Notes: generated by a model not told the origin, from the letters alone. Shown: positions 16,477-25,022, numbered from the stretch's first letter. The stretch: DNA of 29,892 nucleotides from Microbacteriaceae bacterium UBA1487 (GCA_002325245.1 DCRR01000007.1:89223-119114), one strand, 5' to 3'. Numbers and translations are program-made.

Positions 16477-16863
16477 ATGGAATACATGCTCATCATCGCG
16501 ACCGATCGCGACATGCGGGAGCCGAAGCCGAGCGAGCCGGGGTTCGAGGAGTTCGTCGGCGCCTGGGGCGATTTCACCCGCGAGCTGATGTCGGCGGGAG
16601 TCTTCGTCGACGGGGCTGGACTCCAGCCGGTCGACACGGCGACGACAGTGCGCCGCACCGCGGGCGCCGAGCCGACGATCATCGACGGTCCGTTCGCCGA
16701 GACGAAGGAGCAGCTCGGCGGCTACTACCGCATCGAGGTGGCCGATCTGGATGCGGCGCTCGAGTGGGCCACGCGCGTCCCGATCCCGGCGGGCGCGGTC
16801 GAGGTGCGACCGATCGACCAGATGCCGGATGCGGACGGCGCCCCCACGCCGGCGAACGCCTGA
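16477..16863 (+). CDS. YCII/DGPF-domain protein
   Basis: The protein has 128 residues, beginning MEYMLIIA after AGAGGAG. It has the YCII-related ferredoxin-like fold pattern with the DGPFAETKEQLGGYY motif near 69-83 that names the DGPF family, and ends with a VEVRPI strand. These small proteins are the standard neighbours of ECF42 sigma factors and are thought to be their regulated targets; their reaction is not established. The gene sits between the DUF1761 gene and the sigma gene, overlapping the latter if the ATG at 16829 is used. Confidence 0.9.
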   Translation: MEYMLIIATDRDMREPKPSEPGFEEFVGAWGDFTRELMSAGVFVDGAGLQPVDTATTVRRTAGAEPTIIDGPFAETKEQLGGYYRIEVADLDAALEWATRVPIPAGAVEVRPIDQMPDADGAPTPANA

Positions 16864-18157
16864 TCGACGCGGGCTTCTGAGCGCGGGAACTCGCATCGAC
16901 GTCAACGCCGCGATCACGCGGCTGTCTCGGGAGGAGGGCGGGCGTGTGCTCGCCCTCCTCGCGGGCCGGTTCGGCGACCTCGACCTCGCCGACGAGTGTG
17001 TCCAGGACGCGCTCGTGCAAGCGGTCGAGACCTGGGCCACGGACGGGGTGCCCGAGAACCCGGCCGCGTGGCTGTTCACGGTGGCGAAGAACCGCGCCAT
17101 CGATCGTCTGCGCCGCGCGGCTGCGGAGTCGCGGCGGCGCGAGAAGGCCGCGCACGAGCTGACGCGGGCGCCGGCGAGCGACCCGTCGTGGCCGGGGCAC
17201 GAACCAGAGGAGGTGGAGATCGTGGAGGAGTCGGAGGTCGGCGACGAGCAGCTGCGGCTGATGCTGCTGTGCTGCCACCCGGCGCTGAACCGCGACGCGC
17301 AGGTCGCGCTCACGCTCCGCCTCGCGGGCGGCCTGACGACGCCGGAGATTGCGGCGGCGTTCCTCGTCGACGAGAAGACCCTCGCCCAGCGGATCGTGCG
17401 GGCGAAGCGCAAGATCCGCGCGGCGGGCATTCCGCTCAGCATCCCGGCGCGCCTCGACGAGCGCGTGGCCGTGCTCGCCACGGTGCTGGGTCTGATCTTC
17501 AACGAGGGCTACGTCGCCCGCACCGAGAGCGCGGCGGGGCTGACCCGGGCCGAGCTGGCCGATCAGGCGATCCGCTTGACGGAGGCCGCCGTGCGGCTGC
17601 TGCCGGAGCACCCGGAGCTCGGTGGCCTGCTGGCACTCGAACGCTACGCCCGCTCACGCGAAGCGGCGCGCACCGACGCCGCGGGAGACCTGGTGGTGCT
17701 CGATCGGCAGGACCGCACGCGGTGGGATGCCGAGCTGATCGCGCGCGGCAACGACGCGATGCGCGAGGCGGCCTCGCACGGTCGCCTCGGCCCGTGGCAG
17801 CTGCAGGCGCTGATCGCCTCGCTGCACGCGAACGCCCCGACCGCGGCCGACACCGATTGGGCGCAGATCGCGGATCTGTACGCGATGCTCGAACGCATCC
17901 AGCCGTCGCCGGTGGTCACCCTCAATCGCGCGGTCGCGGTGGCCATGGCGGACGGGCCGCACGCCGGGCTCGCGCTGCTCGAGTCGATCACGGGTCTCGA
18001 GAGCTACCACCTGTTCCACGCCACGCGGGGCGAGCTGCGCGCACGCTCCGGCGATGCCGCGGGCGCCGCCGAGGCGTTCGATCGGGCGCTCGCGCTCGTG
18101 GCGAATCCGGCCGAGCGCCGCCACCTGCAGCGCCGACGCCTGGCCGTGGGCGGCTGA
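16829..18157 (+). CDS. ECF42-type RNA polymerase sigma factor with C-terminal extension
   Basis: The protein has about 442 residues from ATG 16829. Sigma region 2 runs from REEGGRVLALLAGRFGDLDLADECVQDA to AAWLFTVAKNRAIDRLRR. Region 4 follows LRLMLLCCHPALNRDAQVALTLRLAGGL (split) with the helix EIAAAFLVDEKTLAQRI. A C-terminal extension of about 220 residues (LIFNEGYVAR, LLALERYARSREAAR, LNRAVAVAMADGP, YHLFHATRGELRARSGD) has TPR-like helices, as in ECF42 and related groups, where it replaces an anti-sigma factor. The start is uncertain: 16829 overlaps the DGPF gene by 35 bp, and no ATG or GTG lies between there and the conserved RIDVNAAI; a CTG exists at 16877. The partner DGPF gene and the matching promoter support ECF42. 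Confidence 0.88.
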   Translation: MRTAPPRRRTPDRRGLLSAGTRIDVNAAITRLSREEGGRVLALLAGRFGDLDLADECVQDALVQAVETWATDGVPENPAAWLFTVAKNRAIDRLRRAAAESRRREKAAHELTRAPASDPSWPGHEPEEVEIVEESEVGDEQLRLMLLCCHPALNRDAQVALTLRLAGGLTTPEIAAAFLVDEKTLAQRIVRAKRKIRAAGIPLSIPARLDERVAVLATVLGLIFNEGYVARTESAAGLTRAELADQAIRLTEAAVRLLPEHPELGGLLALERYARSREAARTDAAGDLVVLDRQDRTRWDAELIARGNDAMREAASHGRLGPWQLQALIASLHANAPTAADTDWAQIADLYAMLERIQPSPVVTLNRAVAVAMADGPHAGLALLESITGLESYHLFHATRGELRARSGDAAGAAEAFDRALALVANPAERRHLQRRRLAVGG

Positions 18158-18160
18158 GCG

Positions 18161-18694
18161 TCAGTCGAGTCCGTACTGCCGGTGCTGCGCAGCGTCGAGG
18201 TGGCGCAGAGTGCGCAGCACGCCTGCGGGAAGCCCGACGTGGATCCAGTCCCACACGAGCCGCGCGGCCGCGGCCGCGGTGAACAGCTCGAAGTCGTGCA
18301 GCGGCCGCTTGCCCGATGCCGCGGCCGGGTAGTCGCTCGCGCGGTCGCCGCGGAACACGCGCTGGGCGAAGTCGTTGCTGCCGCCGTTGTGCACCTCGAC
18401 GATGTACGTCGACGCCTCCCCACGCTCGGCCACGTTGAACACCTGCCCCCAGCGCTCTCCGGTGGAGACGCCGCCGATCGCGAAGCCGAATTCCTGAGCG
18501 GAGAGCCGCCCCATCAGCTCGGCCAGGTGCGAGGCGTCCGAGACGGGAGTGCCCGCGGGCTTGCTCCACAGCACCGGCTCGGCGGGCTGCGGCGCGAGCT
18601 CACGACTGAGCTGCAGCTCCAGCTCGGCGAGCTCGCTCGTGATGGGTGCGCCGACGACGGGGAGGTCCGGTGCATCCTGCGCCATCTGCCTCAT
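18161..18694 (-). CDS. Hypothetical protein downstream of uraD-uraH
   Basis: The protein has 177 residues from ATG 18694, chosen for AGGAG nine bases upstream. I do not recognise the family. It has no signal peptide or membrane segment, begins with an acidic helical stretch (ITSELAELELQLSREL), then has a mixed region with FGFAIGGVSTGERWGQVF and STYIVEVHNGG, and ends with a helical region rich in Trp and Leu. It lies 67 bp after uraH on the same strand and meets the sigma gene end to end with 3 bp between stops. Cotranscription with uraD-uraH is possible, but a link to purine breakdown is only suggested by position. Confidence 0.75.
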   Translation of the reverse strand: MRQMAQDAPDLPVVGAPITSELAELELQLSRELAPQPAEPVLWSKPAGTPVSDASHLAELMGRLSAQEFGFAIGGVSTGERWGQVFNVAERGEASTYIVEVHNGGSNDFAQRVFRGDRASDYPAAASGKRPLHDFELFTAAAAARLVWDWIHVGLPAGVLRTLRHLDAAQHRQYGLD

Positions 18695-18761
18695 GCCGGT
18701 CGCTCCTCTCGCTCGTACTCGAAGCGTCTCGGAGACCACCGACATCACGCGGCGTCGCGCA

Positions 18762-19088
18762 TCAGCTCCCGCGGTAGGTGCTGAAGCCGAAGGGGTTCAG
18801 CAGCAGCGGCACGTGGAAGTGCTCGTCGGGGTCGCGCACGTGGAACGCGATGGTCACGCTCGGGTAGAACGCCTCCACCTCGATCAGGTCGAAGTAGCGC
18901 TGCGTGTCGAAGACGAGCGTGTACACGCCCGCCGCGAGCTCCTCCGGCCCGAGCTCCTTGACGCGTCCATCGGCGTCGGTGTGGCCGGTGCCGATCGTGG
19001 CGCCGTCGCCGTCGAGCAGGCGCACCGGCACGCCGGCGGCGGGCATCCCGTGGGCGGTGTCGAGAACATGGGTGGTGATGCGGCTCAT
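18762..19088 (-). CDS. uraH: 5-hydroxyisourate hydrolase
   Basis: The protein has 108 residues, the transthyretin-like HIUase size, with no signal. Catalytic elements are all present: H7 in ITTHVLDT, R42 in ADGRVKEL, H92 in HFHVPLLL and the C-terminal signature YRGS (105-108). It hydrolyses 5-hydroxyisourate from urate oxidase to OHCU, which UraD then decarboxylates to S-allantoin. Its ATG overlaps the uraD stop by four bases, so the two are coupled. They lie on the opposite strand from uox and allB, beyond the sigma module, so the pathway is split between at least two transcripts. Confidence 0.97.
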   Translation of the reverse strand: MSRITTHVLDTAHGMPAAGVPVRLLDGDGATIGTGHTDADGRVKELGPEELAAGVYTLVFDTQRYFDLIEVEAFYPSVTIAFHVRDPDEHFHVPLLLNPFGFSTYRGS

Positions 19089-19594
19089 GCGAGCGCGTCC
19101 TCTCCGAAGGTCTGGTCCAGGCGCAGCAGCGCGATCTCGAGCAGTTGCTCGCGCACATTCTGCAACTCGGTCTCGTGATCGAGTTCGATGCGACGGTCGA
19201 GTTCGCCGAGGATCTCGGCCCGCGAGCGTCCCGCCGCGCGAATCAGGAACACCCGGTCGAATCGGGACTCGTAGGCGGCGTTGCCGGCCGCGATCCGCGC
19301 GTTGATCTCGGCGTCGTCGGCGTCGGCGGAGGCCTGCTCGCGGCGGCTGAACGCCTGCGCCGCCCCCTCGCCCACCGGCTTCTCGCCGATGCGCGGGTGG
19401 TGCGCGAGCGCCTCCTCGATCTCGCGATCGCTCAGATCGGCTCCCGCCGCCGAGGCGACCGAGCGCAGCTCGGCCAGGTCGGCGAACGGAGCCGCCGAGG
19501 CGACCTCATCCACCCAGCGCCGCACGCCGAGCGCCGCCGTCAGGCCGGCGCGCAACGCGCTGTCGTCTTCGCCGATCAGGCCTGCACCGCTCAT
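19085..19594 (-). CDS. uraD: OHCU decarboxylase
   Basis: The protein has 169 residues from ATG 19594; the longer open frame overlaps the divergent gene and is not needed. The OHCU decarboxylase signature is clear: HHPRIGEKP with catalytic H66, then SRREQ with E86, AYESRFDRVFLIRAAGRS and a helical C-terminus RRIELDHETELQNVREQLLEIA (positions 137-158). It stereospecifically decarboxylates OHCU to S-allantoin. It is first in the uraD-uraH pair and starts 16 bp from the divergent MocA-like gene, so both must share a compact control region that reaches into coding sequence. A TACAGT hexamer at 19607-19602 could be its -10, without a good -35. Confidence 0.95.
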   Translation of the reverse strand: MSGAGLIGEDDSALRAGLTAALGVRRWVDEVASAAPFADLAELRSVASAAGADLSDREIEEALAHHPRIGEKPVGEGAAQAFSRREQASADADDAEINARIAAGNAAYESRFDRVFLIRAAGRSRAEILGELDRRIELDHETELQNVREQLLEIALLRLDQTFGEDALA

Positions 19595-19610
19595 GTGCTC
19601 AACTGTAGTC

Positions 19611-20183
19611 ATGGTGGATTTCGCGCACGTGTCGGGTCTCGTGCTCGCCGCCGGCGCGGGCACCCGCGCGGGCGGGCCGAAGGCGCTGCGGCGCGACGAG
19701 GCGGGCTCCCCATGGTTGCAGCTCGCCGTGACCGCGCTGCGGGCGGGCGGATGCGCCGACGTCACCGTCGTGCTCGGGGCGGGCGCCGCCGAGGCGCGCT
19801 CGCTCGTGCCAGACGATGTCGCGGTCGTCGTCGCCGACGACTGGCAGCAGGGGCTCTCCGCCTCGCTGCGCGCGGGTCTGCGCGCCCTCGAGAGCTCCCC
19901 CGCCTCGACCGCCCTCATCACGCTCGTCGACCTGCCGGGGCTCCCCGCCGAGGTGGTGTCGCGCGTGCTCGCGAGCGCGAAGCCGGGCGCCGACGCGCTC
20001 GCTCGCGCGGTGTTCGAGGGGCGCCCCGGGCATCCGGTGCTCCTCGGTCGGGATCACTGGGCCGCCGTCGCCGCGGAGGCGCACGGCGACCGCGGCGCGG
20101 GCCCCTACCTGCGCGCCCACGCCGCTCTCGAGGTCGACTGCGCCGACCTCTGGGCCGGCGCCGACCTCGACACCCCGCCCTGA
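19611..20183 (+). CDS. MobA/MocA-like nucleotidyltransferase
   Basis: The protein has 190 residues from ATG 19611. It has the NTP-transferase start GLVLAAGAGTRAGGPKAL (9-26), strand motifs DVTVVLGAGA and TLVDLPGLPAEVV with the metal-binding Asp, and FEGRPGHPVLLGRDHW, all typical of MocA and MobA. MocA adds CMP to molybdopterin to make the cytosine dinucleotide cofactor used by xanthine dehydrogenase-type enzymes. With the XdhC-like protein at the other end of the locus it implies a molybdenum hydroxylase in this cell, although none is encoded here. The stop TGA lies inside the terminator stem. Confidence 0.85.
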   Translation: MVDFAHVSGLVLAAGAGTRAGGPKALRRDEAGSPWLQLAVTALRAGGCADVTVVLGAGAAEARSLVPDDVAVVVADDWQQGLSASLRAGLRALESSPASTALITLVDLPGLPAEVVSRVLASAKPGADALARAVFEGRPGHPVLLGRDHWAAVAAEAHGDRGAGPYLRAHAALEVDCADLWAGADLDTPP

Positions 20184-20210
20184 CCCCGCCGAGCGGGGTC
20201 AGGGCGGGGT
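20172..20210. terminator. Perfect 18-bp stem hairpin between convergent genes
   Basis: ACCCCGCCCTGACCCCGC (20172-20189) and its exact reverse complement (20193-20210) flank the loop CGA. The stem begins within the last codons of the MocA-like gene, includes its stop codon and ends 5 bp before the permease stop on the other strand. No U-run follows, which is common for actinobacterial terminators. It should stop transcripts from both sides. Confidence 0.8.
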
Positions 20211-20215
20211 CGGGG

Positions 20216-21127
20216 TCAGCCCTTGAGTCCGGTCTGGGCCAGGCCCTCGACGAACTGCTTCTGCGCGAAGACGAAGACCACGAGCACGGGCAGCGCGGTC
20301 ATGGTGGCCGCCGCGAGCTGCACGTTCCACATCTCTCCGCCGTAGGCATCCGTGTAGCGCGTGAGCGCCTGCGGCAGTGTGAACAGCTCGGGCGAGAGCA
20401 GATACACGGTCGGCTCCAGGTACAGGTTCCACACGTTCAAGAACGTGAAGATCGCCACCGCGGCGAGCGCCGTGCGCGCCAGCGGCATCGCGATCCGCCA
20501 CCAGATCGCCAAGCGCCCCAGACCGTCGAGGCGCGCGGCCTCTTCGAGCTCCACCGGCAGCGTGATGAAGAACTGCCGCATGATGAACGTCGCCAGCACG
20601 CTCGGCGCACCGAAGGTGGTCACCAGCAGCAGCGGCCAGTGCGTGTTGATCAGACCCCAGGTGTTGAAGATCTGGAACAGCGGCACGATCGTCACTTCAC
20701 TCGGGATCAGCAGACCTGTCAGCACCACGAGGAACAGCGCGTTCTGGCCGGGGAAGGTGATCCGCGCGAACGCGTAGCCGGCGAGCGACGAGATGAGCAT
20801 CGTGCCGAGCGTCACGAACGCGGCGATATAGAGGCTGTTGAAGTACTGCTGCGCGAAGGGCTGCAGCGTGAACGCATCCACGTAGGCCTGCAGGGTCGGG
20901 TTCGCGGGCCACAGCGTCGGCGGGAACGCGAAGATCTCGCCCACCGGCTTGAACGAGGAGGTGATCATCCACCAGGTCGGGAAGACGAACGGCACCGCCA
21001 GGAGGCTGAGCACGCCGTAGAAGACGACACGGCGGGCGGGCGCGACGGTGATGCGGCGGGTCGGCGGGACCCGCGTCGCAACCGGCAGCGCCGCGGCTGC
21101 GGGGGCGGGAGCGAGCTCAGTTCTCAT
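20216..21127 (-). CDS. Carbohydrate ABC importer permease 2 (MalG type)
   Basis: The protein has 303 residues from ATG 21127; a longer frame begins at 21163 but runs further into the preceding gene. It has six hydrophobic segments and the MalG-type EAA loop ELEEAARLDGLGRLAIWWRIAMPLA. The N-terminus is an Ala/Pro-rich cytoplasmic tail. It overlaps the first permease gene by 11 bp and ends 5 bp before the terminator hairpin, as last gene of the LacI operon. It pairs with the other permease to form the channel. No ATPase is encoded in the operon, so a shared MsiK-like ATPase encoded elsewhere is expected, as is common in actinobacteria. Confidence 0.93.
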   Translation of the reverse strand: MRTELAPAPAAAALPVATRVPPTRRITVAPARRVVFYGVLSLLAVPFVFPTWWMITSSFKPVGEIFAFPPTLWPANPTLQAYVDAFTLQPFAQQYFNSLYIAAFVTLGTMLISSLAGYAFARITFPGQNALFLVVLTGLLIPSEVTIVPLFQIFNTWGLINTHWPLLLVTTFGAPSVLATFIMRQFFITLPVELEEAARLDGLGRLAIWWRIAMPLARTALAAVAIFTFLNVWNLYLEPTVYLLSPELFTLPQALTRYTDAYGGEMWNVQLAAATMTALPVLVVFVFAQKQFVEGLAQTGLKG

Positions 21128-22070
21128 GGAAGACCCATTTCTTGCGCAGCTGCCACTGCACAATCGTCAGCACGAGCACGATCAGGAACAGCAGGATCGC
21201 GAGCGCAGATCCGTAGCCGAACTGATGGAAGTCGAAGGCCTGCTGCACGAGGTAGTAGACGAGCACGGTCGTCGAGATGCCCGGGCCGCCCTGCGTGAGC
21301 ACGGCGATCTGAGCGAAGACCTGCAGCGATCCGACGATCGTGATGATCAGGGTGAGCAGGATGGTGGGCGAGATCAGAGGGAGGATGATCCGCCCGAAGA
21401 TGGTGGCGCGTCCGGCACCGTCGACCCGGGCCGCCTCCTGCAGCTCCTGGGGCACCCCCTGCAGGGCAGCGAGGAAGAGCACCATGTTGAGTCCGACGTT
21501 CTTGAAGACCTGCACGATGATGACGGCCAGCATCGCCGTCCACCCCTCGCGCAGCCAGTTCGGTCCGTCGACGCCGATGACAGCGAGCAGGCCGTTGATG
21601 CCACCGTTGTCCTGCAGCAGGAAGCCCCACACGATCGTCCAGGCGACCAGGGAGACGACGACGGGCGAGAAGAAGATGGTGCGGAAGGCGGTGATCCCCC
21701 GCCAGCGGCGGTTGAGCAGCACGGCGAGCAGCAGCGCGAGCCCGAGGTTCAGCACCACGAGACCGCCCGAGAAGATGCCGGTGGCCTGCAGCACCGGGCC
21801 GAGGCGCGGATCGGTGAACAGCTTCTCGACGTTGTCGAGCCCGACGAAGGTGAACGTTCCCGCGAGCACGTTCCACTCGTGGAAGGCGTAGTAGAAGATC
21901 AGCCCGAGCGGCACCAGCACGAACAGCGTGATGCCGATGAGCTGCGGGGCGACGAAGAGGTAGCCGACGAGCGCGTCACGCTGACGGTGACCCAACCGCC
22001 GCCGGCCGGGGGCGCCCCCGGCCCGGGCCGAAGCCCGAGCCGGAAGCACCGAAGGGGTGGATGCGGTCAT
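21117..22070 (-). CDS. Carbohydrate ABC importer permease 1 (MalF type)
   Basis: The protein has 317 residues. After a basic, Ala-rich lead it has six hydrophobic segments, the P-loop-facing EAA loop ELQEAARVDGAGRATIFGRI and the closing QWQLRKKWVFHEN. The sequence FEEWNVL-like HEWNVLAGTFTFVGLDN after the first segment is typical of MalF/UgpA-type permeases. Its ATG shares one base with the stop of the binding-protein gene, and its end overlaps the second permease gene. The substrate is presumably a sugar or sugar derivative. Confidence 0.93.
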   Translation of the reverse strand: MTASTPSVLPARASARAGGAPGRRRLGHRQRDALVGYLFVAPQLIGITLFVLVPLGLIFYYAFHEWNVLAGTFTFVGLDNVEKLFTDPRLGPVLQATGIFSGGLVVLNLGLALLLAVLLNRRWRGITAFRTIFFSPVVVSLVAWTIVWGFLLQDNGGINGLLAVIGVDGPNWLREGWTAMLAVIIVQVFKNVGLNMVLFLAALQGVPQELQEAARVDGAGRATIFGRIILPLISPTILLTLIITIVGSLQVFAQIAVLTQGGPGISTTVLVYYLVQQAFDFHQFGYGSALAILLFLIVLVLTIVQWQLRKKWVFHEN

Positions 22071-23353
22071 CAGCCCGCGAGAAGCGACTCGATGTCGCCA
22101 CAGGTCGTCGACAGCACGGACGCGATGTCGGCATCGGCCGTCCAGATGGCGTCGAGCGCGGCGCGCACCTGCTGGCTGATCTCGGCCGAGTCGGTGTGGC
22201 TGGGCCGCACCTCACCGGTCGCGATGCCGGGCACGACGACGTTCTCGATCTGCTCCGGTGTGAGCAGCGGGTTCGCGGCCGAGAGGGTCTCGGCGTTGAG
22301 CTGCGACTCGCGCGGCGGCGGGAAGTAGGCGGCGAGCTGCTTCGAGTTCTCGGGGTTCGTGAAGAACGCCAGGAACTCGGCCGCGGCCTGGGTGTTGGCG
22401 CTCTGCGAGAGCACGCCGATGCCGGCCTGGCCGGTCACCGAGTACTCCCCCTCGGGGCCTTCCGGAAGCGGGAGCAGGTCCCACCCGAAGCCGCCGTCGG
22501 CGAGCAGGCTCGCCCGCGAGATCTGGGTGACCGTGAAGGCCGCCTCACCCGCGAAGAAGTCGGCGGTCGTTCCCGGGCCGGGCATCGAGTTCTGCTCGAA
22601 CGCGGCGGCGTGCAGGAACTCGAACGCCTCCACCATCTCGGGCGAGTCGAAGGTGCACTGGGCACCGTCGTCGCTCCACGGCGCGGCACCCCAGCCGTTC
22701 CAGACGGTGCTGAGGTAGTCCCAGTTGAGGTACTCGAAGTCGCGGATGACGAAGCCGGCCTTGCCGGTCGCGTCGTTCACCGCGGACCCGATCTCACTGA
22801 CCGTCTCCCAGTTCCAGTCGCCGTTTGCCAGCAGCTCGGCGCCCGAGGGCTGTCCGGCTTCGGCGAGCAGATCGTCGTTGACGAACACGACGAACGGCGA
22901 GGTGCTGAACGGGTAGGCGACGAGGTCGTCGCCGCTCATCCAGAGGCCCGCGGCGCTCGGCGAGATGTCGTCGTACTCGTAGCCCTCGACGCTCTGCAGC
23001 GTCTCGGTGAGCGGCAGCAGAGCACCGCTCGCGACGAAGTCGGGCGCGGCGTTCTCCAGCACCCACGCCAGGTCGGGGGCGTTGCCGCCGGCGATCTGGG
23101 TGGTGATGGTGCTGGTGTAGCCGTCGAAGGGCAGCGGGTCGAACGTGATCGACGCGATCTCCGGGTGGTCTGCCATGTAGGCGTCGGCGATCCCGTTGAA
23201 GAGCTCGAGGTGCGCCTCGTTCGACGACCAGATGGTCATCCGGAGGTCGATGTCCTCGGTGGGTTCGGCCGGGCCGGCACTCGTGCAGGCCGTCAGTGCG
23301 AGCGCGCTCGCTGCTAGCAGGGTGACCCCCGTCAGCTTCCTTGCTGATCTCAT
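22070..23353 (-). CDS. Sugar-type ABC extracellular binding lipoprotein
   Basis: The protein has 427 residues from ATG 23353, preceded by AGGAG on the minus strand. Residues 1-22 are a lipoprotein signal with lipobox LALTAC and Cys23. The mature part follows the MalE/UgpB fold (LRMTIWSSNEAHLELFN, FDPLPFDGYTSTITTQIAGGNAPDLAWV, QISRASLLADGGFGWDLLPLP, LAFFTNPENSKQLAAYFP). It is a cluster-1 solute receptor, anchored outside the membrane. The gene lies 10 bp after the FAD-oxidoreductase gene, so import and oxidation of the same ligand are likely. The ligand cannot be assigned. Confidence 0.93.
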   Translation of the reverse strand: MRSARKLTGVTLLAASALALTACTSAGPAEPTEDIDLRMTIWSSNEAHLELFNGIADAYMADHPEIASITFDPLPFDGYTSTITTQIAGGNAPDLAWVLENAAPDFVASGALLPLTETLQSVEGYEYDDISPSAAGLWMSGDDLVAYPFSTSPFVVFVNDDLLAEAGQPSGAELLANGDWNWETVSEIGSAVNDATGKAGFVIRDFEYLNWDYLSTVWNGWGAAPWSDDGAQCTFDSPEMVEAFEFLHAAAFEQNSMPGPGTTADFFAGEAAFTVTQISRASLLADGGFGWDLLPLPEGPEGEYSVTGQAGIGVLSQSANTQAAAEFLAFFTNPENSKQLAAYFPPPRESQLNAETLSAANPLLTPEQIENVVVPGIATGEVRPSHTDSAEISQQVRAALDAIWTADADIASVLSTTCGDIESLLAG

Positions 23354-23363
23354 TGGTGTTCTC

Positions 23364-25022
23364 CTAGTAACCGGTGACGTCGGGCCAGTGCAGCTCGACG
23401 CCTCCTTGGGTGAGCAGGGTTTGGAACTCCCGCAGCAGCGCGGGAGCGGTGTGGACCGCGCGGGGGCCAACCGCGCGATCCAGGCAGAAGGCTGCTAGCG
23501 TTCCTGCCGCCTCGCCGATGTTCCACTCCACCGGGTGGAGCCGCAGGGCCCCGTTGGTGATGTGGGTGGTACCGACGTTCTTTCCCGCGGGAAGCAGGTT
23601 CGTCATCCGTTGCGGGATGAGAATGCCCAGCGGAATCTCAAAGGGTCGACTTTCCATGTCGAGGTAGTTGTCGCCGCCCGTGGTCGGGTGCAGGTCGATG
23701 CGGTACATGCCCACGCCGACGCTGTCGTCGGTGGTGAACGGTCCGCGCTGACCGGATGCGGCGATCGAGAGCTCGTTCTCGGTGAGGCGCCCGACGGTGA
23801 GCATGCGGCGCGACTCGCGGATGTAGGGCGCCATCATCAGGCCGTCGGGTCCTTGGCCGAGGTCGCCGCGCAAGCGCAGCCCCGGCAGGCCGGCGCCGCC
23901 GTCGGCGCGCGGCGCCTCGGTCTGCAGCCAGTAGAGCATCGCGAGCGACTGCTCGCGGGCGGACTGCATCGCTCGCGCAGCGTCCTCGGCGGTGACGCCG
24001 GGGCCGACGAGCGGCGCGTCGATGTGGTCGATCATCGGCCAGTTCACGAGCACGACATCGCTCGGGTAGGCGCCGTCGACGAAGTTGGTGCGATCGATGA
24101 TGCGACGGAACGTCCACAGCTCGCGGTCGCCAGCATCCTTGCCCTGGTCGGCGACGACATCACCGAGCGGGTCGGGATTCGGCGTGAAGGTGCGGGTGAA
24201 GATCTCGAGGGTGCGCGGGTCGGGCCCGGTGAGCGAGATCATCGGGGCGCCCCAGTACTCGGGCTGCCGCGCGCGCCAGTAGTCGTAGTTGGCAGGCTTG
24301 TCGATGGTGTGATCGCCCTCGACGTGGTCGACGATGAAGCACCAGCTGAAGGCCTGCTGGTTGAGCGGCTGTGCCTCGTCGGGGGCGCTCGGCTCCCCGG
24401 TGTCGGCGCGGGACTCGAAGCCGGTGACGTGCTCGGCTCCGGCCAGTGGCAGCAGGTCGCCGAGCTCGGTGGCGTCGAGCACGAAGCCCGCCGTGATCGT
24501 GACCTCGCGGTCGTCGTCGGTGAGACGCACAGTGACAGCGTCGACCCGGTCATCCGTGACGGAGGCGGCGACCGGCACGGCCGGCTGCAGCACGATGAGG
24601 CGGCCGGTGGCGCGATACGGCGCCAGCATCTCGTCGAGGACGGCGACGCTCGCGAGCGGCTCGGCGCAGACCCGGCCGACGAGTCCGTTGCCCGGGTTCA
24701 GGGTCGGCAGCGCGCGTGCCGCCGCGGTCAGCGGATAGTGGCGACGGTAATAGTCGCGGATGCCGTTGCGGAGCGCCCGGAACCGTGCGGTCACGCCGAA
24801 CTGCTCGACCCAGCTGTGCTCGTCCGCGGGAACGCCCTGGCTGGTGAGCTGTCCGCCGAGCCAGCGGTACTCCTCGGTGAGCACGACCGTGCGGCCGGCG
24901 TCGAGGGCGGCGATCGCTGCGGCGACTCCGCCGAGCCCTCCCCCGACGACGAGGATGTCGCAGGCGAGCTCGTCGCGGTGTCCGCCGCGCGCCGGGGCGC
25001 CCAGTCCGGTTTCGGTGGTCAT
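23364..25022 (-). CDS. FAD-dependent oxidoreductase (PF12831-like)
   Basis: The protein has 552 residues from ATG 25022, which overlaps the LacI stop by four bases; an upstream extension would run into the LacI gene. A Rossmann FAD motif, ILVVGGGLGG (23-32), is followed by RTVVLTEEYRWLGGQLTSQG, and the C-terminus has LLPAGKNVGTTHITNGALRLHP and WNIGEAAGTLAAFCLDR, the usual FAD-closing region. No signal peptide is present, so it acts in the cytoplasm. Such enzymes occur beside sugar transporters in actinobacteria and Bacteroidetes, with poorly known substrates. It is the only catabolic enzyme in this operon; no glycoside hydrolase or sugar kinase accompanies it. Confidence 0.9.
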   Translation of the reverse strand: MTTETGLGAPARGGHRDELACDILVVGGGLGGVAAAIAALDAGRTVVLTEEYRWLGGQLTSQGVPADEHSWVEQFGVTARFRALRNGIRDYYRRHYPLTAAARALPTLNPGNGLVGRVCAEPLASVAVLDEMLAPYRATGRLIVLQPAVPVAASVTDDRVDAVTVRLTDDDREVTITAGFVLDATELGDLLPLAGAEHVTGFESRADTGEPSAPDEAQPLNQQAFSWCFIVDHVEGDHTIDKPANYDYWRARQPEYWGAPMISLTGPDPRTLEIFTRTFTPNPDPLGDVVADQGKDAGDRELWTFRRIIDRTNFVDGAYPSDVVLVNWPMIDHIDAPLVGPGVTAEDAARAMQSAREQSLAMLYWLQTEAPRADGGAGLPGLRLRGDLGQGPDGLMMAPYIRESRRMLTVGRLTENELSIAASGQRGPFTTDDSVGVGMYRIDLHPTTGGDNYLDMESRPFEIPLGILIPQRMTNLLPAGKNVGTTHITNGALRLHPVEWNIGEAAGTLAAFCLDRAVGPRAVHTAPALLREFQTLLTQGGVELHWPDVTGY

